From assembly GCA_029310945.1 (NCBI GenBank), contig JARJFC010000012.1:1-64000 (forward strand): a stretch of DNA of 64,000 nucleotides, given 5' to 3'. A program made the translations under genes and the position numbers. The notes under the pieces are model-generated. The model had not been told where the DNA came from. It made no database searches and saw only the letters and a program-made list of their open reading frames with translations. Below, piece by piece: positions 26,731 through 35,928 of the stretch (position 1 is its first letter; every line of letters begins with the position of its first letter). This stretch comes from Leptospira sp. 96542 (GTDB lineage Bacteria; Spirochaetota; Leptospiria; Leptospirales; Leptospiraceae).

Positions 26731-29264
26731 ACCCTTCTTTGTTCCGATTCTATTTAAAACGTGAACTTTTCTCCCGGTACCGTTATTCACTCCTTATACT
26801 TTGTGCTGTGAGTTTGGGGGTGGGCTCTGTCATTGGTATCCATTCCTACAAAGACAATACGGCCCTAGCCATAAACAGAGAAGCCAAACAGATTATGGGT
26901 GCGGACATTGCCTTACAATCCCCACAATCGATCACAGAAGAAGCTTGGGAACTTGTGCGGACAGGACTTCCAGAAGGGAGCAAATTTTCACCTAGCATTC
27001 AGTTTTTATCGATGATTTCGAATCCCAATTTGGATGAAACCGCACTTAGTTTTATCAAAGCGGCAGAACCCATCTATCCGTTTTACGGTAGTATGGTGAC
27101 AGAACCACCCGGAATGTATGAATTAATCAAACCTGGTGAAATTTTACTCGATGCCAATTTGGTAGAAAACTTAAAATTAAAAATAGGAGATCCCGTTGTA
27201 CTTGGCGAAAAAACTTTTAAATTAAAAGCAACCATCATCAAAGAACCAGGGGCGGTTGGTTCATTCGTAGGATCGGCTCCAACATCACTCATACTTTATG
27301 AAGAAGCAAATAAAACAGGTCTTGTTCAGAGAGGGAGTCGCATACGGTACACTGTGTACGTTCAGTTTCCCGAATTTATAGATTCAATAACTTGGAAGGA
27401 TAATCATTTTGATTCATTCATAAAAGAAGATCTAACCATTTACCACAACACAGAAGTAAATTCTGGCAGCCAACAATTTATCAAAAACACCTTCGACTAT
27501 ATGGCTCTTCTTGCACTGAGTGGATTTTTTTTGGGAGCCATTTCGGTTTATACGGCCATTCGCACTCGTCTTGCTGAAAAACGAAATGAAATTGCCATCC
27601 TTATGTGTTTGGGTGCTAAACCCAATGTCATTCTGAGTTTGGTTTTTGCTGAAATTTTTATTTTGTCGTTACTTGGTACGACTTTTGGACTATTCATCGG
27701 GTTTGGAATCCAATCCATTTTACCAAACATCAGTGGACTTGATTCTGTTGGTAGTGGTATACTTGGTCTATCTTCATCATCTCTTGTTTGGAGTGTTGTG
27801 CTTGGCATTGTTTTGCCTCTTCTCATTTCCCTTCCGCTTGTGTTTGAGACTCGCAATGTAAAACCACTCGCGGCACTTAAAGAAACAGAATCTGGGGTAC
27901 AGATCCGCACACACTTCCTTTGGCAGTTTTTGTCCTTTGCCCTCATTTATGTTTTGTTTTTTATTTTGGCCGTGACGGAGACTGAAAGTTTTGCCAAAGG
28001 TTTTGTTTTCACTTTGGTTTTACTCACACTTCCCATTTTGATTTTTGTTTTGTATCTACTCTTTGGTCAAATCTTAGCCAAGGTTTCCAAACGAGGTTGG
28101 ATTTCAAAAGAGTGGAGCCTTGTGGCAAAAAAAGTCACCCGAAGGTCAGGCAGTTTGCAGATGTCCATCATCGGCCTTGGGTCGGCACTCTTTATCCTCA
28201 TCCTTTCACTCATTCTGCAGGAAAGTTTGGTGGAACTGAGTGGTGCGCGGGAGATCGAACGTAGACCCAATGTATTTTTGCTCGATATCAGAGAGTCGCA
28301 AAAGGATGATCTCTTTGCCGTTTTGAAAGGCTATCCCATCCAAAAACAATACCTCGCACCCATCATCGGAGCTCGGCTTTCCAAGGTGAATGGAGAACCC
28401 ATCAAAAAGGAAGACACAGTCAAGAACGCCATGGACAGGAATTGGCGAGCTACGGCACGGACACGGGAGTATTTTTTGTCCTACCGAACAGAACTCTACG
28501 ATACAGAAAAGGTGACGGATGGAAAATTTTGGAACCCAAAGTCGCAGGATGAAATCTCTGTGGAACGAGACTTTGCAGGTTACCTAAAGGCAGGAGTGGG
28601 GGATGAACTCAGTTTCAATGTCCAAGGACGTGAGATTAAGGGTAAAATTACCAATCTTCGTTCTGTGAATTGGGCGGATATGAAACCCAACTTCGTGGTT
28701 CTTTTCTCCAATGGGATTTTAGAAAAGGCACCTAAGTTTTATATCACCTCTCTCCTCATTGCCGAAAATAAAGACAGATACCAATTACAAAAGGAAGTAG
28801 TGAAACAATTTCCAAACGTAACCGTCATTGATACGGAAAAAACGGTACAAGCCTTTATGGGGATATTGGAACAAGTCACAAAGATGATGTCTCTCATGAC
28901 AGCGTTTATCCTCGCATCATCTCTCCTGCTTGTATTCACTTCACTCTATGCTAGCCAATCAGAACGAAAAAAAGAATTTGCCTTGCTTCGAGTCATTGGG
29001 GCTAATAGCCGCTTTATGGTGAAACATTTTGTTCGTGAAGCAGTGGTTGTTTCTAGTTTTGCTTTTGTTCTTGGATTTGTGTATGCAGTGGTTTCTAATG
29101 AAGTGCTAAACAAATTCGTATTAGAACTTGTGAGTGTTTACCCAGGAGTCCAACTGTTTGTGGTATTTTTAGGAATTGTGGGTTTAACTTTGGCATTGTA
29201 TAGCCTTGGTTTATTTTCCTTTTTCAAAATGCCGAGTAAGACAATTTTAAAAGAAATTAAATAG
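26727..29264 (+). CDS. ABC transporter permease with two FtsX-like domains (YbbP-like)
   Basis: An 845-residue inner-membrane permease partner of the upstream ATPase. An N-terminal helix (SLLILCAVSLGVGSVIG) is followed by a large periplasmic domain. Then come a first FtsX block of helices (from LALSGFFLGAISVYTAIRTR), a middle set, a second periplasmic domain, and a final FtsX block with SERKKEFALLRVIGANSRF. This double-FtsX layout fits YbbP, which works with YbbA. The contact loops RLAEKRNEIAILMCLGAKP and KKEFALLRVIGA are the coupling helices that meet the ATPase. Confidence 0.9.
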   Translation: MNPSLFRFYLKRELFSRYRYSLLILCAVSLGVGSVIGIHSYKDNTALAINREAKQIMGADIALQSPQSITEEAWELVRTGLPEGSKFSPSIQFLSMISNPNLDETALSFIKAAEPIYPFYGSMVTEPPGMYELIKPGEILLDANLVENLKLKIGDPVVLGEKTFKLKATIIKEPGAVGSFVGSAPTSLILYEEANKTGLVQRGSRIRYTVYVQFPEFIDSITWKDNHFDSFIKEDLTIYHNTEVNSGSQQFIKNTFDYMALLALSGFFLGAISVYTAIRTRLAEKRNEIAILMCLGAKPNVILSLVFAEIFILSLLGTTFGLFIGFGIQSILPNISGLDSVGSGILGLSSSSLVWSVVLGIVLPLLISLPLVFETRNVKPLAALKETESGVQIRTHFLWQFLSFALIYVLFFILAVTETESFAKGFVFTLVLLTLPILIFVLYLLFGQILAKVSKRGWISKEWSLVAKKVTRRSGSLQMSIIGLGSALFILILSLILQESLVELSGAREIERRPNVFLLDIRESQKDDLFAVLKGYPIQKQYLAPIIGARLSKVNGEPIKKEDTVKNAMDRNWRATARTREYFLSYRTELYDTEKVTDGKFWNPKSQDEISVERDFAGYLKAGVGDELSFNVQGREIKGKITNLRSVNWADMKPNFVVLFSNGILEKAPKFYITSLLIAENKDRYQLQKEVVKQFPNVTVIDTEKTVQAFMGILEQVTKMMSLMTAFILASSLLLVFTSLYASQSERKKEFALLRVIGANSRFMVKHFVREAVVVSSFAFVLGFVYAVVSNEVLNKFVLELVSVYPGVQLFVVFLGIVGLTLALYSLGLFSFFKMPSKTILKEIK

Positions 29265-29337
29265 AATTTCTGCCACTGGAATCTCTGGTGGCGAAATCTT
29301 TCCATTCCAAACAAATTATTGGACCAAAAAATAACGA

Positions 29338-31023
29338 TTATTTGGAAAGCCCAGTGGCTGAATCGAGCACACCAATTCGATTCTGTGCTTTTCCTCCAAT
29401 TGTATTAAAGTTACCACCTAAAAAAACATTTGATCCAATCACAGTCACTGCTTGAATATGTGGCAAACTACTAAAAATTCCTTTCGGATACCAAGGAGTC
29501 GGAATCCCAGTTTCTCGATCCACAGCGGCAATGCTATCTCTTGGCTGCCCTCCGATGTTTGAAAATTCTCCAGCTAAATAAATCACTTGTTCGCTCACTG
29601 CTATTGCTTTCGTTCGATGGTCAGCATTTGGGTTCCAGGCGATTGCGTTGTTTGAGTTTATGGTGGAGTCTAGTGCAGCAACTTGATTTCTTGTTTGCCC
29701 ACCAATGTTTAGAAATTCCCCACCGACGTAGATGGTAGAGCCACTCATTTCGATCGACGTTACAAAACCATCGGAATTCGGATCCCAACTGGTTGTTAGA
29801 CCCGTATCGGCACTAAGTGCCACAAAACCAGTTTTAGGTGATCCTGCGATGTTTGAAAATTCTCCACCCACATAGACATTTTCACCATTCGCTAGGATTG
29901 TTGCAATACCACCGTCTGGGTTTGGGTTCCAAGATGTGGCCACTCCCGAATTAACTTCCAGAGCGGCTAAATTATTTCTCGGTTCTCCACCAATATTGGT
30001 AAATTCGCCACCTGCATAGACAACTTCTCCGCTGACAGCCAATGTAGTGACATTGCCATCAGCATTTGGATTCCAACTGGTTGCTTTTCCTGTTGCGGTA
30101 TCAAGGCTTGCAATGTAATTTCGATTTTCTCCTCCGATATTGGTAAACCCTCCTGAAACATAAGCGATAGATCCGTCTAAAACAATTTTGTTTACATTAC
30201 TATCAGCATTTGGATTCCAATCAGTTGCTCGTCCGCTGAGGAGGTCAAAGGAAGCAATTTTGTTGCGCTCGAGCCCTCCCATCAAAACAAAACTTCCACC
30301 TACAAAAATTTCAGAAGATCCCTTAACGATGGAGTAGACCACAAAATTTGCGTTAGGGTTCCAATTTGTAGCGAAACCAGTATTTGTATCCACGGCCGCG
30401 ATTCGATTTCTTGTTTGTCCGCCGATAGTTGTAAAGTTACCACTTACGTAGACTATCCCTCCGCCAAGAGCGATGTTATTGACTATCGAATTTGGGTTGG
30501 GAAGAAAATCTGGATTTACATTACAATCTGCTTTTATATGAGCCAAGTTCGCTATTGGGGTGGCTTGCACAACTGAGAAGTTGCCCCCGATATAATAACC
30601 TCCATTTCCATCGGACACAGAAGCATTGATTGTTCCATTACTTTGTAAATAAGGGCAGATAGTTTTCGGTTGGATTTCTCCATTAATTAGGTCAAGATGT
30701 ACACCTGAACCAGCGTTTGGTCCAACAAGAGAGAAATTTCCTCCGATATAAAGCGTATTATTTGTTTCGACCAAAGTAAAAACATCATTATCTACGATCC
30801 ATAATTCATTGTCGATAGGTGGGGGTGAAATATCTATACCGCAGTGTGTATTGGAAATATTGAATATTCTCTTGTAGATTATTGCTTCTAGGAATGCTTT
30901 GGAATTAATATCACATTGGTTGGAGATTTCAGGAGGTTTACAAACAACCAAACTTAAAAAAAACATGAAAACAAGAAAGCGGATTTGATTATTTTTGAAT
31001 TTACCTTTTAAGATTTCAATCAT
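29338..31023 (-). CDS. Repeat-built beta-propeller lipoprotein
   Basis: A 561-residue protein with a lipoprotein signal ending LSLVVC (Cys28). From about residue 80 it consists of about ten tandem units of 46-52 residues with the pattern YVGGEFTNIGG, R-N, IAALD, TG, then SWNPNADG. The pattern is related to delta-60-type repeats and to beta-propeller blades. The last unit is half length, as expected if the N-terminal strand closes the ring. The DNA repeats have diverged. It is probably displayed on the cell surface, by analogy with other leptospiral repeat lipoproteins; the ligand is unknown. Confidence 0.85.
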   Translation of the reverse strand: MIEILKGKFKNNQIRFLVFMFFLSLVVCKPPEISNQCDINSKAFLEAIIYKRIFNISNTHCGIDISPPPIDNELWIVDNDVFTLVETNNTLYIGGNFSLVGPNAGSGVHLDLINGEIQPKTICPYLQSNGTINASVSDGNGGYYIGGNFSVVQATPIANLAHIKADCNVNPDFLPNPNSIVNNIALGGGIVYVSGNFTTIGGQTRNRIAAVDTNTGFATNWNPNANFVVYSIVKGSSEIFVGGSFVLMGGLERNKIASFDLLSGRATDWNPNADSNVNKIVLDGSIAYVSGGFTNIGGENRNYIASLDTATGKATSWNPNADGNVTTLAVSGEVVYAGGEFTNIGGEPRNNLAALEVNSGVATSWNPNPDGGIATILANGENVYVGGEFSNIAGSPKTGFVALSADTGLTTSWDPNSDGFVTSIEMSGSTIYVGGEFLNIGGQTRNQVAALDSTINSNNAIAWNPNADHRTKAIAVSEQVIYLAGEFSNIGGQPRDSIAAVDRETGIPTPWYPKGIFSSLPHIQAVTVIGSNVFLGGNFNTIGGKAQNRIGVLDSATGLSK

Positions 31024-31198
31024 CTAACACACTACCTTTTGAAATTTCGTATCCGTAAGGGACTTTGAAGTTTGTCCAAAAGAAAGAGTGAGTCAATCAA
31101 TAAATTTGTGATAAAATTCTAATGTAGTAGTTAATGTTACGTTTATATTCTAATCAAAAACTGGACATACGTTGAGTCGGATGTGGTGCGAGAATACA

Positions 31199-31230
31199 AA
31201 AAAACCTGGAAAGGAAGCCCCTTCCAGGTT
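31199..31230 (-). terminator. Rho-independent terminator of the fcpA-like gene
   Basis: On the minus strand AACCTGGAA and TTCCAGGTT form a perfect 9-bp stem around a 10-base loop that can pair further, followed directly by a run of T (plus-strand A-run 31199-31204). It starts 26 bases after the stop codon at 31257. This is a strong terminator, in keeping with an abundant structural protein. Confidence 0.9.
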
Positions 31231-31256
31231 CTTTCATTGAAAGAGATGTTTCGGGA

Positions 31257-32183
<927 letters not shown>

Positions 32184-32351
32184 TCAATATTTTGAATCAA
32201 TAGGATTCTATTTCTTCAATGAAAGTATCGGAAGGGGGAGAGTCAATAATAACGAATTAAAGCGGAAAAAAACCTATTTATTCAGAAAATCTTATCTTCC
32301 AGGAGGGATTTAGGGGACATAAACAGCTCTTCCGTTGAAAAATCTCAATCC

Positions 32352-33263
32352 TTGACAGCACAAATCCATGACAAAGATTGCACATTGGCAATGAATTTAT
32401 CTGAAATCACTTCCATCCGAGATGGCAATCCCCAGTGCAAAACCTGCGGAGGGGTTGGATTTACTTTGGCAGAACATGTCAGAGGATCTCGGTCAGGGGC
32501 ACTCACTCTTTGCCATTGTGTGGCAAGTGACTGTAACACTTGTGAGTCGAAAGGCGAACCTCCCTATATGACCTTTGACCGCAAAACGGACAAAATGTTA
32601 CCTTGTGTCTGCCGTAGCGCCCGCGTTTCCTTAAAAAAACTAGAAACATTGGTGGAAAATGCCAATATCCCGCCCAGGTACCGGTTCCAATTTCTCTCCA
32701 CTGTGGACATTGGAGACAGTGCTAGTGATCCCGATTTATCTTTCATTGTGGCGCATGACTGGGCAAACGAACTTGTACACAAATGGAAAGACCCAGCCTT
32801 CGATCCCCAAGGTTTTTATCTCTGGGGAGGGACTGGTTCAGGCAAAACCTTGCTCGCTTGTGTGATTTTGAATGAACTGATCTTTCGTTATGGGGTGCGT
32901 TGTAAGTATGCCAAAGTCAATAAAGACTTTTTATCTGCTATACGAGACACCTACCAAAAGGACAGCGAAACCCATGGGCAAGAAAGATCCATCGAACGTG
33001 AGTTTGTGAATATTGATGTTTTGATCATTGATGATTTTGGGGTACAAAATGACACAGAGTTCAATAACCGTAAACTATATGATTTGATCGATAGTCGTTA
33101 TGAACAGGAAAAACTCACCTTGCTCACTTCCAATCATTCTCTTGATGTTTGGAGAGACCGAGGCCAAGGCCGAATTTACTCACGCCTTATGGAAATGACA
33201 AAAGAGATCCAACTCAAATGTCCCGATTACCGAACCAAATTTGTGAAAGAGGTGGGGAGATGA
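32352..33263 (+). CDS. DnaC/IstB-like ATPase with N-terminal cysteine clusters
   Basis: AAA+ ATPase of the helicase-loader (DnaC/DnaI) type. Walker A is in YLWGGTGSGKTLLACVIL and Walker B in VDVLIIDDFGVQ, with sensor residues in LTLLTSNHSL. The N-terminal 90 residues hold many cysteines (CKTCGGVGF, LCHC, CNTC, CVC), probably one or two zinc sites as in DnaI-type loaders. The start is uncertain: TTG at 32352 or ATG at 32391; neither has a clear ribosome-binding site. A replication role is likely but not proven. The stop overlaps folK by four bases. Confidence 0.82.
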   Translation: MTAQIHDKDCTLAMNLSEITSIRDGNPQCKTCGGVGFTLAEHVRGSRSGALTLCHCVASDCNTCESKGEPPYMTFDRKTDKMLPCVCRSARVSLKKLETLVENANIPPRYRFQFLSTVDIGDSASDPDLSFIVAHDWANELVHKWKDPAFDPQGFYLWGGTGSGKTLLACVILNELIFRYGVRCKYAKVNKDFLSAIRDTYQKDSETHGQERSIEREFVNIDVLIIDDFGVQNDTEFNNRKLYDLIDSRYEQEKLTLLTSNHSLDVWRDRGQGRIYSRLMEMTKEIQLKCPDYRTKFVKEVGR

Positions 33264-33733
33264 AATACGCAAACATTGCATTTTTATCTTTAGGTTCAAA
33301 TATTGGTGACCGCCATCATTTTATGGACCAGGCCATTTGGGAAATTTCCAAAATTCCTGAAATCCAAATTTTAAAACAATCCGAACGTTTGGAAACAGCC
33401 CCACTGGAAAACACAAACCAACCTCATTTTTTAAACCAAATTTTAAAAGTATTTGTTCCATCTGGTTTTTCGCTACTCTGTATGCTTGATACAATGCAAG
33501 GCATCGAAGAAAGGCTCGGTCGTAAAAAACGATCTTGGAAAGGACCACGCGAAATCGACATCGATATTTTGACCTATGAAGCTGTGGAAATGAAAACGGA
33601 AAATTTAAGTTTACCACACCATTCTATGTACACAAGACCATTCATCAAGCAGATGTTAACTGGGATGGGCGAAATAGGAGTGTATTCACTCTTTCAGGAA
33701 TATAAAAATGAAAAACATCATTCTCCAGTATAG
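33260..33733 (+). CDS. folK: 2-amino-4-hydroxy-6-hydroxymethyldihydropteridine pyrophosphokinase
   Basis: HPPK transfers pyrophosphate from ATP to the pterin in folate synthesis. Signatures are FLSLGSNIGDR near the N-terminus, then ERLETAPLENTNQPHFLNQI, and the Mg/ATP-binding GPREIDIDILTY. I chose the ATG at 33260 (157 residues), because it matches the family N-terminus and overlaps the upstream stop by four bases (ATGA). The longer frame from 33149 lies inside the ATPase gene. The 3' end overlaps panB by 26 bases, so the three genes form an operon linking folate and pantothenate synthesis. Confidence 0.93.
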   Translation: MKYANIAFLSLGSNIGDRHHFMDQAIWEISKIPEIQILKQSERLETAPLENTNQPHFLNQILKVFVPSGFSLLCMLDTMQGIEERLGRKKRSWKGPREIDIDILTYEAVEMKTENLSLPHHSMYTRPFIKQMLTGMGEIGVYSLFQEYKNEKHHSPV

Positions 33734-34505
33734 AAAAAAATACGAAAACAAAGAACCCATTTCTGTCATCACTTGTTACGATTATAGTTTTGCAAAATTG
33801 TTTGAAAACACGGATGTGGATTGTCTACTTGTGGGGGATTCTTTAGGTATGGTCATCCAAGGAATGGATTCCACACTCCCAGTCACCTTGGACGAAATCA
33901 TCTACCACACAAAAGCCGTGTGCAAAGGAGCACCTTCCAAAACCATCATTGCTGATTTGCCATTTTTGTCCTACCAAACAAGTATAGAAGAGGGCATTCG
34001 TTCGGCGGGACGTGTTTTGAAAGAAACGGGAGCTTCGTGCATCAAACTGGAAGGGGATTCCGATTTTATTGTCGAACTCACCAAACGGATGACTGAATCA
34101 GGCATCCCTGTATTTGCCCATTTAGGTCTAACACCACAATCGGTGCACACCCTGGGTGGCCATAGGGTTCAGGGCAAAACCCCCCAAACACAAGAAAAAA
34201 TGATCCGAAAATCCAAAGAATTGGAAGAAGCGGGCGCCTTTGCTCTATTACTCGAAATGATCCCTGAAAGTTTGGGTAAAGAAATTACTTCTTCTGTCGG
34301 TATTCCTACCATTGGCATTGGTGCGGGGCGGTATACTTCAGGTCAAGTGCTTGTGATGCAGGACGCTTTGGGCATGAATGAAGATTTTAATCCTAAGTTT
34401 TTGAAAAAATTTGCCAACTTGAGTGGCATTGTAAAAACGGCGGTGAACGAATACCACAAAGAAGTATCGGAAGGGAAATACCCATCCGATACCAATGTGT
34501 TTTGA
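33708..34505 (+). CDS. panB: 3-methyl-2-oxobutanoate hydroxymethyltransferase
   Basis: Ketopantoate hydroxymethyltransferase, the first step of pantothenate (CoA) synthesis, using methylene-tetrahydrofolate. This ties it to the overlapping folK. The TIM-barrel motifs are LLVGDSLGMVIQG (metal ligand Asp), IADLPFLSY, CIKLEGD, AHLGLTPQS and GIPTIGIGAG. Length 265 is normal. The start overlaps the folK 3' end by 26 bases. The gene is convergent with the DAHP synthase gene; no clear terminator is visible in the 20-base gap. Confidence 0.96.
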   Translation: MKNIILQYRKKYENKEPISVITCYDYSFAKLFENTDVDCLLVGDSLGMVIQGMDSTLPVTLDEIIYHTKAVCKGAPSKTIIADLPFLSYQTSIEEGIRSAGRVLKETGASCIKLEGDSDFIVELTKRMTESGIPVFAHLGLTPQSVHTLGGHRVQGKTPQTQEKMIRKSKELEEAGAFALLLEMIPESLGKEITSSVGIPTIGIGAGRYTSGQVLVMQDALGMNEDFNPKFLKKFANLSGIVKTAVNEYHKEVSEGKYPSDTNVF

Positions 34506-34525
34506 TCCTAAAAATTACGTATTGA

Positions 34526-35584
34526 CTACGATTGTTTCCTTCGTGTGCGAACAGCTTCTGCCAATTGTTCTAACATCGGAACCGTTGTTTCCCAAGACAC
34601 ACAAGCATCGGTAATAGACTGACCGTATACCAATGGTTTTGCGTCGATGGATTGGTTTCCTTCTTTGAGGTGGCTTTCAATCATCACACCTAAAACATAT
34701 TTTGAACCTTTCGCTACTTGAGCACAGACAGATTCGAGAACAATGGGTTGGTTTCGAAAATCTTTTTTACTGTTTCCATGTGAACAATCGATCATCACCC
34801 GGTATGGCAATTTGTTTTTTTCGATTTGGCTTCCCAGTTCGGTTACTGACACCTCATCAAAGTTAGGCCCCTTGTTTCCACCACGTAAAATTACATGTGT
34901 GTCTTTGTTGCCAGCAGTTTTGAAAATGGCGCTACTGCCTTGGTTTGTAACGGATAAAAAATGGTGACTTGAGCCTGCGGAACCCATTGCATCGAGAGCA
35001 ATTTGAACGTTACCATCTGTTCCATTTTTAAAACCAATGGGCGCCGAGAGTCCTGACGCAAGTTCTCTATGCACTTGGCTTTCTGTTGTTCTTGCACCGA
35101 TTGCACCCCAAGCAACCAAATCAGCAATGTATTGGGGAGAGATAACATCCAAAAATTCAGTGCCACAAGGAATGCCGAGTGTATTTAGATCGAGTAGAAT
35201 TTTACGGGCAACTTGCAAACCTTTGTTGATATGAAAGGTTCCATCCAAATCGGGATCGTTGATGAGACCCTTCCATCCCACTGTGGTTCTTGGTTTTTCA
35301 AAATAAACTCGCATCACAATCACAAGTTCATTTTTATACTCTTCAATTTTTGGAAGGAGTTTGTGCGCGTATTCCATGACAGCCGCTACATCATGAACGG
35401 AACATGGTCCAACAACCACAAGCAATCGATCGTTATCCACTGAATGGATGAGATCGGAAATTTCATTACGAGTTTTTGTGACAAGTTCAGAAACTTTGTC
35501 CGTAACGGGAAGTTCCTCCATGATGACCGATGGGGGAATGAGGCTATGTTGTTCTAAAATTCGTAGGTTATCTGTTTTTTTCAT
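34526..35584 (-). CDS. aroF: 3-deoxy-7-phosphoheptulonate synthase, class I
   Basis: DAHP synthase condenses phosphoenolpyruvate with erythrose-4-phosphate, the entry to the shikimate pathway. AroFGH-type motifs include LLVVVGPCSVHD, MRVYFEKPRTTVGWKGLINDPDLDG, IGARTTESQVHRELASGLS and the metal-site MIDCSHGNSKKD. The length of 352 matches the E. coli isoenzymes. The symbol is generic, since the feedback type (Phe, Tyr or Trp) cannot be read from sequence. It lies one base downstream of the rhodanese gene on the minus strand, in a row with the ABC-F gene. Confidence 0.94.
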   Translation of the reverse strand: MKKTDNLRILEQHSLIPPSVIMEELPVTDKVSELVTKTRNEISDLIHSVDNDRLLVVVGPCSVHDVAAVMEYAHKLLPKIEEYKNELVIVMRVYFEKPRTTVGWKGLINDPDLDGTFHINKGLQVARKILLDLNTLGIPCGTEFLDVISPQYIADLVAWGAIGARTTESQVHRELASGLSAPIGFKNGTDGNVQIALDAMGSAGSSHHFLSVTNQGSSAIFKTAGNKDTHVILRGGNKGPNFDEVSVTELGSQIEKNKLPYRVMIDCSHGNSKKDFRNQPIVLESVCAQVAKGSKYVLGVMIESHLKEGNQSIDAKPLVYGQSITDACVSWETTVPMLEQLAEAVRTRRKQS

Positions 35585-35585
35585 A

Positions 35586-35927
35586 TTAGTACTTTTGCAT
35601 GTTAGGATCTACAAGGTCTGAGTAAGCAAGCACTCCGCCTGCAACGTTTTTGTAGGACTTAAAACCTGCTTCTGCGAGTAAATTACAAGCCATAGCCGAC
35701 CTTCCACCAGACCTACAATACACTAAAATTTCCCTTTCGGTTTGGTCTTTGATTTCTTCGATCCTCGCCGAAAGTTCACCCACGGGGATGAGTTTGTCGG
35801 TACCTGGAACCAAAGCAATTTGTTGTTCATTCGGGTTACGCACATCCAAAACAAAAAAATCGTCTTCGCCTTTGGCACGTGCATCCAATCTCTTTTTAAA
35901 ACTCACTACATCAATTTCTGGCACCAT
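35586..35927 (-). CDS. Rhodanese-domain protein, 113 aa
   Basis: A single-domain rhodanese. The active-site loop is ILVYCRSGGRSAMACNLL, with the cysteine that carries persulfide sulfur; the six-residue loop CRSGGR is typical of sulfurtransferases of the GlpE/PspE type. The N-terminal half has the usual FFVLDVRNPNEQ. There is no signal peptide, so it acts in the cytoplasm. It sits one base after the ABC-F gene and one base before aroF. The substrate is unknown. Confidence 0.9.
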   Translation of the reverse strand: MVPEIDVVSFKKRLDARAKGEDDFFVLDVRNPNEQQIALVPGTDKLIPVGELSARIEEIKDQTEREILVYCRSGGRSAMACNLLAEAGFKSYKNVAGGVLAYSDLVDPNMQKY

Positions 35928-35928
35928 A

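Noticed and set aside
32200..32260. Possible sigma-28 flagellar promoter upstream of the fcpA-like gene
   Set aside because: TCCGATAC resembles a sigma-28 -10 box, but the -35 region matches only about half of the consensus; a TTGACT with a poor -10 is equally weak.
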